This document shows, in pieces, positions 43,835 to 54,989 of a stretch of DNA of 64,000 bases. The position numbers and the translations under genes were made by a program. The notes beneath the pieces are model-generated. The model saw only the letters and a program-made list of their open reading frames with translations. It searched no databases and was not told the origin of the DNA. Source of the DNA: Phanerochaete sordida. Lineage: Eukaryota > Basidiomycota > Agaricomycetes > Polyporales > Phanerochaetaceae. Positions within the stretch are counted from its first letter, which is position 1; each line of letters starts with the position of its first letter. The stretch spans positions 1 through 64,000 of the forward strand of contig BPQB01000017.1 of NCBI GenBank assembly GCA_019973155.2, given 5' to 3'.

Positions 43835-44134
43835 ACTGTGGGGCGCGAGAAGGGAGGCCGGGCTGCGCGGGGTCTAATGGTGTTCGATTGTACAACAAAT
43901 CATGCCTGATATTTCGTAAACTGTAGTACAAGATGAGTGATATGATACGCTTCGATTGATTTCCCAGTTGTCAGAAGACGCGTGTGTCTTGCGATTGTCC
44001 TTCACCAATAATTCCTATGTATTTTCCAAACCATCGCTACAAAGCCATGATGAACACATATTCCATAACACTGGGCCACGTTCGAACAGATCGTCACTGA
44101 ACAACAGACATCTCCTTCCCACCCCACCTCCATC
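43835..44134. other. convergent 3' regions of HYF copies 4 and 5
   Basis: A 300-bp AT-richer spacer between the two stop codons. No gene. Confidence 0.6.
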
Positions 44135-45199
44135 TCACTGCGGCCCGTCGCCAAGCTCGCTGCTGCACAGCCCAAACGTCGCGTCCATCTGCCCGTCGAG
44201 CCACTGATAGTCCTGGCCGTTCCAGCCGTAAGTGAGGATGCCGTTGTCGAGGAAGCCGTCCGCGTCCTGGAAGCCCGCGCACGCGAGGATGCCCTGCTGG
44301 CTGTCGATCATGTAGCCGGCCGCGTTCGCGGCGAAGAAGCTCGTGCCGTCGCTCGTGCTGTGGAAGCTGTCGTACGGGCCCTCGTTGTTGCTGTTCCAGT
44401 AGTAGCCGCCAACGAAGCCGCCGTCGTTGCTCTCATCCTCCTGCCGCGCGCTGAGCGGCGCGTCGGCGTCCCAGAAGGGCATCGTCCTGTGCGAGCGAAG
44501 GTCAGCGGCGTGCACTGCGTGCAAGCGGATGGCACATACTCGGCGCGGAGCTGGTGGACGCCGCCGCCGTGCCCGTAGTAGTGCACGGTGTGGTTCACAC
44601 CGCCGTGGTGGACGTGCCCGAGGTAGTGCCACTGCCCGGCAGGGAGCTCGGTCGTGAGCCGCTGGCGCAGCGTCTTGCTCGGCGTGGGGCCGAAGACGAA
44701 GGTCGGGTTCGCGCCCGCGAGGCCGTCCGCGCGGCGGTCGGCCCACAGCCAGGCCGCGAAGAAGAACGTGAAGACGGAGTAGGTCACGCCGATGCCGCAC
44801 GTGATGATGTTGCCCGTGCTGCAGGTGGCGTTGATCATGTCTGACGGGGCGTCAGCGGGCGCACGGGAGGATGGGACGGGGACGCACAGGCGTTCTTCGC
44901 AATGACGGCGAGGAGCAAGGCCTGGTCTGCGCTGCGGTCAGCATTGGGAATGGTGCAGGGAGAGGCCCCGACGTACTGTTCCTGTACGTCCAGCCGACGC
45001 GCCGGACGAGCTCGACGTCGTGCGGCGCCATGAGCTCATTGTTGACATGCGTGAACGTAACTACCTCGCGCTTGCTATTGGGTGCGGCTGCGTCGATGGA
45101 CGGGAGAGCACTGTCCGGCAGCTTGATGGACAGCGCGAAGGCGTTCGACGCGAATGCGAACATCGACGCGAAGAGAAGGAAGCTGGTGCTGAAGCGCAT
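44135..45199 (-). CDS. HYF family copy 5, secreted protein with His-rich motif
   Basis: Exons 45199-44977, 44926-44888, 44840-44540 and 44486-44135 give 304 residues. Signal peptide MRFSTSFLLFASMFAFASNAFA; Lys-Arg before EVVTFTHVNNELMAPHD; RR before VGWTYRN; microexon QALLLAVIAKNA. Exon 3: ATCSTGNIITC, VTYSVFTFFFAAW, WHYLGHVHHGG, NHTVHYYGHG, HQLRA. Exon 4: DESNDGGFVGGYYW, FHSTSDGTSFF, YMIDSQQGILAC, LDNGILTYGW, CSSELGDGPQ. All splice phases match those of the sister genes and the frame is clean. Alternative upstream Met codons (for example at 45274) would put non-signal sequence in front of the signal peptide, so MRFSTS was chosen. Confidence 0.87.
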
Positions 45200-45228
45200 C
45201 GTAGCTCTGGAGCTGTGGGAGGGAGAGG

Positions 45229-45280
45229 ATAAGCTGCGAGTGCTGCTCGATGTTGGTCGTGCTGGGAGATACATTTTATA
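45229..45280 (-). promoter_or_regulatory. promoter block of HYF copy 5
   Basis: TATAAAAT (45280-45273) lies 74-81 bp before the ATG. The leader element with CTCGCAGCTTATCC is at 45249-45226. Confidence 0.6.
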
Positions 45281-46427
45281 CTTTCCGTCGTAGATGGTCC
45301 ACGGCGTCTGTCTGCCTCAGGCTGGCGCCCCGTCGAGAGGTTATGAAAGACGGCAAGTCTCTCACCTCGCCTAGTTAGCCATGGCAAACTGCACAGCGCT
45401 ACAAGAGATGTCGGCGTAAGCCAGAGGCCGACGGTGAATAAAGGGAAATGCCAGCAAGCGAGTGCCTATCAGCTTCAGATGTCTCAAACCTCCGTAGCAG
45501 CTGAATGGCGACTTCAGCCACGGAAGCCGGTCACCAACACGGCATCCCTACCTTGGCCCGCAGAGATGCACAGATCGAACAGCCGAGGCCGACTGCCAAG
45601 GCAGACTCGGTCTGATGGTTGGCGGCCTGAGCCCGCCCACTGGGCGACGCGGACGGCGCCTTCGCAAACGTGCTCACCGGACATCGCACGCCGACGGAGG
45701 CGTCGGCAAAGCACTGGGGTGCGGTCGGATACTACGCCACGTCGAGGCCAGCGAGCGAACTCACCTGCAAAGACTGTGGTGGCGTCGAAGATGGCCCTGA
45801 GCCTCCGCCATGCAGGCGAGCCTGGGGATCTGTCAAGGTTCGACGATTTTTGGACCAAATCATCAACGCGTGACATGGCATGCTGCTCACCTCTCTGCTG
45901 CGCAGCTCGCGTGGCGTGCTCGCTGCGCAGCAACTCCGCGTCGAAGCGCGACCCTGCATGTTATTCAGCGGTGCCAGAGGTGTAGGTTGACTCCTTCTGT
46001 CACGGCTGATGGAAGCCGCCTATCTGGCGTGGTTGGCCAACGCTTGTATGCGATGGCATGTCCTGCATGGCCTGCAGAATAAGGTGCACTTCGAGCCAAC
46101 TCCGAGCAAGAAACTGATGATAATTGCGCAGAGCTGGCGCAGAGCTTAGACTCGTCACCAGTCTACTCGGTAGCCTAGAAAACGCAAACCGATGAGATTG
46201 GGAGGGTCGATCCTGAGCAATATCGAGCCTACGTCGAGCTTGACTTCCTCGGTGGCAGTGGTGACCGCTGAAGCGACGTCGCGTTCGCGTATGAAACTTA
46301 CCAGACAACCAAACAGTATTTCCCACGGTAAGTAACGACTTCCCCCGAAGCGCACAACCGCGCACGCTTTGCACCACCCACAGGTACACGCACGCACGCA
46401 CACCATCACCCCACCAATCTACCACCC
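45281..46427. other. intergenic, 1.15 kb, no gene recognised
   Basis: Frames of up to 183 codons overlap on both strands at 45430-45985 without recognisable content. I see no gene. Confidence 0.5.
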
Positions 46428-48071
46428 TCAGCCCCGCGACAGACTCTCCACCACCGCCTCGACCACCACCACCCCCTCCCTCTCAAGCACCTCCCGCATC
46501 GGCGCACACATCTCCTCGGTATACGGCGCACACACACCCGGCTCCGCGATGACCCCATCCAACACCAACTGCACCGCGACGCCGCACGGCAGCCCGACGA
46601 GGCGCGCCATCGCGGAGGGCCCGTGCGGGTCGCCGAGGGCTTCGAGCGTCGCCGTGCGCGTCTCCTGCTCTCCCGTGTCAGTGATAGAGAGCGGGAGAGG
46701 AAGGGACGGGAGGGGAGGGGAGGGGAAGGGAAAGGGGACGTACAGTAGACCCGTCCGCCCACGCGATGCCGAAGCGGTGCTGCAGCAGCACGAGGTCGCG
46801 CTCGCCGGGCGCGTAGGCGAGCGTGTGCGCGAGGCGCGCGGCGAGCGTGTCGAGCGGGCTCGCACGCGGCTCTACCTTCTCCGAGAAGAAGATGCCGAGG
46901 GCGCGCAGGGTGGCGAGGGTGTGCGAGGCGGTGGCGGCGGAGGGGAAGGCGCAGACGGAGGTGATGTGCGATGTGAGCGTGCTGGAAGCGTGTGAGTGCG
47001 AGTGGAGGGGATGGGGGTCGGGCGGACCTTTCGGAGGCGTCGGCGGCGCCGAGAAGACGCTGCGTGACCTGCGCCCAGGAGAGGCCGTCGACGAGCCATT
47101 CCTTCGGCGCGGTGTCGAGCCAGCCGATGCGCACGAGCGCGCGCGCGGGCTCGACGAACGCTGCATACCTTAAATTACTCCTCATGACCGTGCGCGCCTC
47201 CGGTATGCCATAAAACTCGCGAAACGGCGTCGCGTCGCGGTTCGGGTACGCGACGAGCTCATACTGCGGCGAGAACATGTACGGCTCGGCGTGCGCGAGC
47301 AGCTCGTCGGCGGGGACGGCGATGGTGGTGTCGTTGTGGATGTACGCGGCGGCGTGCGCGCAGTTCGCGAGCGCGCCGCGCGGGGACCACGAGAACTTGA
47401 GCCCGAGCGGCGCGCCGGCGTGCGCGGGCGCGGGGAGTCCGCCGCAGACGGAGGTGAACTCCGTGATCTGGCCCTCCGTTGGCTCTTCCCACACCATCAC
47501 GAAGGAGGCAGACGCACCTTGCCGCCCTTGGCGTGCACCTCACTGATCGTCTTGACAGCATACAGGTGGTCGATGCCGGGATCGAGGCCGACCTCGTTCA
47601 GCACAACTATGCCCGCGGCGCACGCGGCGCCGTGCAGCGCGCGCATCGCGGCGCTGACGTAGCTCGTCGTGACGACGTGCGTGCGGCCCGCGACGGCGGC
47701 GGCGATGACGGCGGCGTGCAGCGCGTAGGGCACGAGCGAGACGACGAGCGCGTGTGCGGCGACGGCCGCCTCGAGTGCTGGGGTGTCCGCGATGTCGAGC
47801 GCGGTCGCGGTCGTGCGCGGGAGGCCGGCGGCGAGGGATTGGGCGCTGGCGAGCGTGCGGCTGGCTGCGGGCGGTGAGTGGGAGATGGGGAGGGAGGAGA
47901 TGGGGAGGGAGGGGAGGGGAGCGTACCGACGGTGAGGCGATTCCGCGGGTCGCGCACGATGTACTCGGCGGCGGGCCGCGCGACGAGGCCGCTGCCGAGG
48001 AGCAGGATCTTTCTGGGCTCGGTGGGCGTCGGGCTGGGTGCGGGGGCGTCCGCGGGGCTGGGGGCAGACAT
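46428..48071 (-). CDS. stand-alone saccharopine reductase (Lys9-like), paralogue of the fusion gene
   Basis: It would interconvert alpha-aminoadipate semialdehyde plus glutamate and saccharopine in lysine synthesis. Exons 48071-47927, 47864-47518, 47467-47028, 46981-46744 and 46664-46428 give 468 residues, normal for Lys9. Seen: nucleotide-binding [19 protein letters not shown] at 21-39, [65 protein letters not shown] and [16 protein letters not shown]. Two intron positions (after NRLTV and within the Ser codon of ADASES) are identical to the second half of the fusion gene at 24262-26670, and two others are unique. There is no synthase part: a 20-residue Pro/Ala leader precedes the Rossmann fold. 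It is much richer in Ala and GC than the fusion gene. The leader does not look like a targeting signal. Confidence 0.92.
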
Positions 48072-49256
48072 GGTCGATGGCGGGAGGGAGGTGCACCGCG
48101 CAGGCGCCGGACGCTGGGCGTATAACTGCCGCTGACGCAGGAGTCATATCGAAGTGATTCAGTTGGCGTGGGTGGAGCGACGGAGCTCCGTGGAGGATCT
48201 GCAGACGTAACACTTGGACTCTCGGCGTCGCAGAGTAAGCGAGAATAGCGGCCCGTCACGAGGTGCGCTGCGAGAGGCTTTGTTCGCCGACCGCGCCTTC
48301 CATCGCACCTTTGCGCTACAGGAAAGGCGTCCGCCCTCCACGGCTGCACCCGGCAAGCTCAAGAACGGCACTCGTAGCATGGTCGGGCGGGCGGTGAGCA
48401 CAGCCCAGCAACGTGCGTCGACCGGCTGTAGACGAGGATGTGTGACGCGGGAGAGACTGCGAGGCAAGCGGGCTGCTGCGAGCATGTGCGGAGGCATGGG
48501 TCTGAGAGCATGCACCACGTCAGTGACAGCAACTAGACTACGACTATACCACTTGCCTGCGGCCTCTTATGCTGGCGTATTGCGACCTTTGCCCCTAGGT
48601 GTGCTGTAGACATCGCCAGCCGTTTGAAGCGACTGAGGCGCGCTGTCTTCGCCCCGGCGACCGCCATCGACGCGTGTTCGAGCGCCGACTCGAGTCTCCA
48701 AGCAGCGGCAGCGCGGTCGAGCGAGGACGCAGGCGATATGACGCGTTCGACCGAGCACGCGAGCGTGTCTTCGCGTTCGGGGATAGCGTGGTCTGGCGTG
48801 AGAAACGCGTCAGCAAGGCTTTGGGGAGCGTCCCCACCGGCGCGGTCCTCGCACATCCCCTGCCCAGTGCGCACACGACGCCAGCTCGCAGCGGTAACTC
48901 ACCTCTCCTGGAAAGCAGCCGCCTGCGACGCGCTATGTGCTAACAGAGCGCGGGCACGTGAGTGGCTGCCAAAGCGCGGGCAGCCGGGCTGGCGACGCGA
49001 GCAAAGCGTGCAGCGCGCCGGGTGCTCTGTCGAAGCGCATGCTGTGGGAGGGCGTGGCTGCTGCGCGGCGCGTTGGCGAGGGCAGCGAGGAGGACGCGTC
49101 GGGGCTGTCGGGAGATGTGACGTGAGGGCACGTGCGGGCTTACCTGAGGCATCGATGACGCAAGGCCGATCGCGTCAGTGCGATGGGCCTCCCGATAAGA
49201 GGCGACGACGAGCCCTCCTGTCCTCACCGCGACCACCACCACCCACAGCGAACACG
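48072..49256. other. divergent promoter region between SDH paralogue and SOD
   Basis: 1.2 kb, very GC-rich at 48600-49150, containing frames that are open by composition only. A long frame that ends inside SOD exon 1 starts at 48624, but its N-terminal 200 residues are Arg/Ala noise. Confidence 0.55.
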
Positions 49257-50148
49257 ATGTCTGGCCAGCACACCCTCCCCGACCTGCCGTACGCGTACGA
49301 CGGCCTCGAGCCGTTCATCTCGCGGCAGATCATGGAGCTGCACCACAAGAAGCACCACCAGACGTACGTGAACGCGCTCAACGCCGCCGAGCAGGCCTAC
49401 GCCAAGGCGAGCACCCCCAAGGAGCGCATCGCCCTCCAGGCTGCCCTCAAGTTCAACGGCGGCGGCCACATCAACCACTCCCTCTTCTGGAAGAACCTCG
49501 CGCCCAGCAAGGCCGAGGGCAAGGGCAACGGCGGCGCGCTCCCCGACGGGCCCCTCAAGGCCGCCATCCTCGAGAGCTTCGGCTCCTTCGACGCCTTCAA
49601 GAAGGAGTTCAACACCACCACCGCCGGCATCCAGGGCTCCGGCTGGGGCTGGGTTGTGCGTGCCCCGCCGCTCGCCCGGTTGTATGCGCTGACTTTCGCT
49701 CGCAGGGCGTGAACCCCGCGAACAAGCGCCTCGAGATCACCACGACCGCCAACCAGGACCCCCTGCTCACCCACGTCCCCGTCATCGGCGTCGACATCTG
49801 GGAGCACGCCTTCTACCTCCAGTACCTCAATGTCAAGGTCGACGTAAGTCCCACGTCCTTGTCTCACTCCTTCCTTCCTCTCCTATGTGCATGCTTTCGT
49901 CGCGCATCGCTTGACAAGACAAGGACGGCGTGTACCGCGCGGGGCAGTCGACGCCTGTCGGTGCGCGATGCGCGTGCACTGTCTTGACTTTCTCTCCTGC
50001 CTGCCCGCGCGTCGAGCTCCCTGGCCCCTCCCACGCGCCAAACATTTGCTGACGACCCACGCAGTACCTCAACGCCATCTGGAACGTCATCAACTTCGAG
50101 GAGGCCGAGAAGCGCTACCTCGAGGCCATCAACGGCTCCAAGCTCTGA
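49257..50148 (+). CDS. manganese superoxide dismutase, no transit peptide
   Basis: It converts superoxide to peroxide and oxygen. Exons 49257-49655, 49706-49843 and 50065-50148 give 206 residues. Metal ligands by homology: His29 in MELHHKKHH, His74 in [11 protein letters not shown], and Asp163 and His167 in VDIWEHAFY. The [10 protein letters not shown] and SGWGW blocks fit the Mn/Fe family. The protein starts [19 protein letters not shown] with no mitochondrial presequence, so a cytosolic location is inferred; an upstream exon carrying one was not found. The second intron is 221 bp, four times the usual size here. The terminal exon ends INGSKL, which is close to a C-terminal SKL peroxisome signal and worth noting. 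Confidence 0.95.
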
Positions 50149-51509
50149 GCGCGCGCGCGCGCGCCGCACACTACTAGGCCGTAGGTCGCAGAGGAAAGTG
50201 AAGGAGGAAACAAACGTGTATTTTTGTACCAAATGAAACGTGCGAGTTTTGCTGTGGCTGAGATCTGAGAGCGTGTGCAGCTGCGGGGTGCCGGGGCAGG
50301 TGTGAGGCGAGGGAGGCTGGGTGTATGCGCGACGCGACGACGCGTGTGCGGTCGGCTTTTCGGAGAGCCGAGCCGGTGAGAGCATGCTTACCGTGGGAAC
50401 GCGCGCTATGTTACCTAGTAAGTACTGAACCCATAAGCCGCACCCCCCTTCTCCGCCACCTGCACACCGTGCGGCCGAGGCCGTCGCCGCCACGCCCAGG
50501 GACCTACCGGCAGCGACGACGCACCGCAAGCACGACTGACCTCGCCAGCAAACCAGGCAGCGCCGTCGTCGCGGACGAACGCGAGGGCAGTCGGCGGCAG
50601 CCGTGCTGACGGGCGGCCAGATACCAGAGCCTGCACCGTGTCGGGGCGGCCTCCGCGCACGCGAGTGCATCGCACGCTCGGCGCGCCGCAGACAGGGTGC
50701 CCTCGTCGGGGGCCGGCGCTGCTGCATCGCGCGGCCGTCCCGCGGCGCAGCGCACGGCCCGCGCTCGTTCGCTGGGACCACTATGATCAGTACTCAGTAC
50801 TTAGGCGCGCCGGGCTCCCGAAACGCGTCGGCGCGGCCTGCCAGCACGCGCCGTGCCGCCTCTGCGCGCGCGCTCGCCGGCGAGCGCACGCCTCCGCCAC
50901 CGTGCGCACGCCGTTGCGAGCTCCGGGAGACCTGCGCGGCGCGCGCGGCGACAGGCAGGGTGTGCGCGGGGCTGGAGGGCGCCAGGAGCGTGTCGCGCGG
51001 ACGCTGCGCCCGCTGCGCGCTGGCGGGCGGTGCATTTCGGGTCAATCTAGAGGGCGTGTCGGTATGTACGCAGCACAGCGCGTACAGGTGCGTAATGTAC
51101 AATTGTGTGTAACACTGCTTACACGGTTTCATCCCCAGACCCACCATCTCGCTCCCTTCCTTCTCAGTTACCTATTATGGACTCTAGTGCTTGTATGTCT
51201 TAGTCTTCCAGTTTTGGACACATCCCTTCCCTTTTTGCATTGTTTCTCGCCTTCCACGCTTGCGGGCTTCAAATGTCTCTGTTGTATTCCTCCGTGACTC
51301 GTCCTCTCGAGCGGGCTCCCCTTAGTCTCTTTCCCCCGCTCAAAGAATATAACTTGTGCCACTTCACTTGTCCGAATGTTTCCTGCTACCGCGGGCTCAC
51401 ATTATGTACCTAAAGATGAATGACCGTCTCTAGCTTGGGCATCTCCGTCAGGGGCTCGGGATACCGGCCTCATCCCGCCCCATATGGGGCGCGTGCAATT
51501 GCGGAGTGC
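50149..51509. other. convergent 3' regions, 1.36 kb, no gene recognised
   Basis: It is GC-rich at 50450-51050 and T-rich at 51110-51300. Open frames are compositional. A GC dinucleotide run follows the SOD stop (50149-50166). Confidence 0.5.
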
Positions 51510-54364
51510 TCACGGAGAGGGTCTTTGGCCAGCAAGCTCAGTCCAAGGGTCTGTGGGGTCGGCTGAGTCACTCGAGGCCTGCGAAGGTGTATGGCACTCT
51601 CCAAGGCCCGGAGGGAACATCGGCTCGCGAGAGGTCCGCCTGGAGAGCGATTGGGTTGTGGATCGAGCAGGAGCTGGGCAGCTCCCGCTGGTAACAGGTC
51701 CGCCGGCGCCGACGGACGCGGCGATGCGCTGCCGCGGAGCGGCACGCGCTGCCGCCAGGCTCCGGCGGAGGCTTGCGAGGGGTACGTGGACGTTGTGTAC
51801 CGAAGGGACGAGCCCGAGGGCGACGATCAGGTCGTGCGGGACGACGGCGTTGAACGTCGGTAGATGGTTCACTGTGATCTTGGCCACCAGATCCAAGCAA
51901 TCTGCGGCGATCAGGCGGTCGTCCTCGATGATTTGCTCCGGTGCGAGGGCCATATTACCTGGCATTTCGTCCATAAATTCGGGTCGGGGATAGCTGTTTT
52001 CCCATGACTTCTCGCGGTAATACATCTTCAGCCTTGTGCAGACCGCGTTGAGCAGACCTTTCCACTCCTTCGACAAATTGTCCGCGTCTTCGCTCGATAC
52101 GTGTCCTCTCCCCACGTCAGGCGCGGAAGTCACATAATCAGACGACAAACTTTGACTCGAGCTTGATGATCCGTGTGCAGTCGGCTCCATCGGCGCAAGA
52201 CGCGTGAGCTTCGCCCTTTGATGATATGCATCTCTGACAAGAATCCGGAGATGTAGCCAGCAGCATCGCAGAATGTCCATCGGGGGCTGATTCGGGCTGA
52301 GAGTCCGCGAGGAGGTGCTGTCGAGGATGACATTGGTCATACGTTGTAGCAGCTGTTGCTTGGCTTAAATGCGGAACCATGAGCACTGTGCAACACGAAT
52401 GATATCATGGGCACATACTTTGCAGATCGCTGTGTCGGTATACCTCCGAGAGCATCTCAACCCTGTGCGACGCAGACTTCTCACTGAGCACACCGTTATG
52501 CTGCACCTGTAGCTGGCAGGGGATGCAGAATCCGTGTACCAGAAGGAGACTGCTTGTCGACTCACAGATCCACCAGCGCCGAAACAGCGACAGCACTTCG
52601 TCATGCTCCAGGGCAGGTTCTGCAAAGTCGAGGGCCAGTATGATAGCTTCGTGGAGCGACATATCCAGAAAGCCGCGCATCACGGGTCTGTCTCCCAATT
52701 GGAGCTCTGTGTCCAGTATGCGTCTAATGAGATGACCCAGCACAGGAATGATGTACTGGCTCTGAAGCACCAGAGGGTTTTGACTCAGTGCAACATAGAG
52801 CGATTTGGGTCGGTGCTTGAAGCACTCTTTGTCCAAACCCACAAATATGCTGTAATAAAACCGCAGCAGTTCCGATGTGTGAGACAACTGGCCACAGTCT
52901 CGCATAATGTTCCCGAGATGAATACAGGTGTCTTCATGATAGTGGTCATGCTTGATCCAACTGATGACATTTTCGATGATCGCTTGCGGCGTCTCAGCAG
53001 AGTTGCCGACAATAATCCTTTGCCGTACATTGCGTGCACGGTCTGATAGGGGATATGACGACTTTGCTAGCAAGAGAAGGCACGCGTCGCGCTGCCATGA
53101 GGAGTTCAAACTCGAGTTCAATGCCAGGGATGGCAAGATGGTGTCTGCAACGAAGTCGAGTATAGTCGTGTACGCTCTTCTCGATAGAGAGCTGAGATCG
53201 GGAATAAAATCCAGCGATGTTTTCCAGGGCTCGCCGCCGAGCCGGTTGTATATCATGGACATTGCAAAGGATATTCTTGACTCAGGATGTGACGAGGCAT
53301 TTTTGTAGGTATCACATATAGCAGAGAGAAAGGTGTCGTCCGCCATGTACGCATCTGTGGATAGAAGGATCGTAGCATCGTCCTGATCATGTGCAACAAC
53401 GACGTCTTCCTCGTCACTGAGCTGCAGCTCAAAGGACAAGTTTCGAGTGTAGTGCTGGGCGATGGTACTCGCAATATTCAGCAGTGGTCGTGTACAATAG
53501 ATCCGTGCAGCCTTCAGCGAGCCTTTCAGGAAGGGCGTCTTGAACGGACAGCGGGGGGACAGCAAGGGTGCAAGTGTTGCGAAGACGAAGCACATGGCCC
53601 ACCCACAGACAAGCGGGATAGTAGTGCGTGTGATTTCCTTGCTTGCTGACGTCGTGAACATGCAGAGGCCAAGAAAGAACAGCCCAAGAGAAAGTTGGAG
53701 GATAAGAGGGAGGGCAGCGGCGATTTCAAAGACCTTCCATTTCTCGAGAGAAGGCTTGCGGTACCGTCGCGCGCGAAGTTTCTCTTGCGGTGCCGTCCAC
53801 TCCATTGCAAGGTACTCACGCAGCCACTGTTTGACGAGCATGCCGTACGAGGCCACAGCCAAGCTCAAGATAAGGCTGGCAAACCATAGACCATTGACTT
53901 GAATAGCCCAGGCTGGAGTACCGGACGGGGGTAGATCGGGAATCTGCGCAGTTGCGTTCAGAAACCCAGCTGTAATAGTATAGCTCGACGTCTGCACGGC
54001 AATACGTTGCAGCAGATATACCATCTGCGATTCGTTGTCTGGAAATAGGCTAGTGTATGATTCAATGAGGAAGGCTGATAAGACAGCAGAGTACAAGCCG
54101 GCCTGGATATATATTAGCATAGCTGAGCGGTAACACCTTCGCATAACGAGGGCGTACGAAGACCAAGAGGGTATCAATATCTTCCTTGTAGTCTTGTATC
54201 TTCTCTAAGTCGATATCCCTCACGGATTTTGCCATCGTTTGCCACCCGTTTTGCGGCTGAACTTCGACATAGCGTACATGCCCCTTTTTGCGAAGCTCGC
54301 ATTACGCAACATGATCATGATCGTTACAACGTACCGTTGAGCACTCTTCTGTAGGATCAGGCAT
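51510..54364 (-). CDS. DUF6535 multi-pass membrane protein, copy 2
   Basis: Exons 54364-54335, 54283-54158, 54102-52419 and 52363-51510 give 897 residues. The first exon encodes MPDPTEECST. The second is exactly 126 nt, as in copy 1 (RYVEVQPQNGWQTMAK, YKEDIDTLLVF). Exon 3 begins AGLYSAVLSAFLIESY and has the family membrane blocks NGLWFASLILSLAVAS, LVKQWLREYL, AALPLILQLSLGLFFLGL and CGWAMCFVFATLAPLLSPRCP. The exon 3/4 junction was set by phase (acceptor TTTAAG, giving QTKQQLLQRMTNV). The C-terminal region contains a Ser-rich linker and ends PWTELAGQRPSP. Four membrane helices are expected between residues about 50 and 300. Function unknown. Confidence 0.87.
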
Positions 54365-54989
54365 TACAGTGCGGGACAAGTGTGGTGTGAGCTCGATGGA
54401 TGTTTTGATGGGTACAGCTCAGGGAGGCGGTGGCTGGGGGGAAACAGTGGGGGAAAGCAGAGGGACACGGACACAGCGCACCACGCCGTATAAGACAGCT
54501 CGCTGTATTCGGATATGAAAGGCACGTGTGACCTATATCTGGAATTAGAAGTTGATGTGTGTGAACATCCCCGGCGCGTCCTCTCATGTCTGGAAGGTAC
54601 CCCGCCACGCATCCGGCAGCGAGCAATCTTCGTGTCACAAATCGGGGTCGAGCGGTGCGAGATATGTTGGCTGAGGAGGCAGACGCTCTGGCGTTCGCTA
54701 TCGATCCCGAGCCACTATATACCCCACAGAGTGTCTCGGTAGCTATTCCGGCCGTAGTTACATCCAGTCTCGGTACATCCGGTCGTGATAAATAACGGTA
54801 AACAAATAGCGCATGGGCACCGTGAGTTCGAGCTCGAAACAGTCCAGGAACATTAACACGTGGTAGTGAGATCGCATCCCAAATATCATCGAAAACACCA
54901 AGCGCTATGGGCATGCTAACCATGGTGTCGATACAATACAACTGGGATAATCTCGACTTTACTTGACAGAGCTCAGCATCACCCCCGGT
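54365..54989. other. intergenic, no gene recognised
   Basis: 5' flank of DUF6535 copy 2 and 3' flank of HYF copy 6. A 194-codon minus frame (54357-54941) has no recognisable features. Confidence 0.5.

Noticed and set aside
48624..49712. 362-codon frame that includes SOD exon 1
   Set aside because: The first 200 codons are compositional noise; SOD homology begins exactly at the ATG at 49257.
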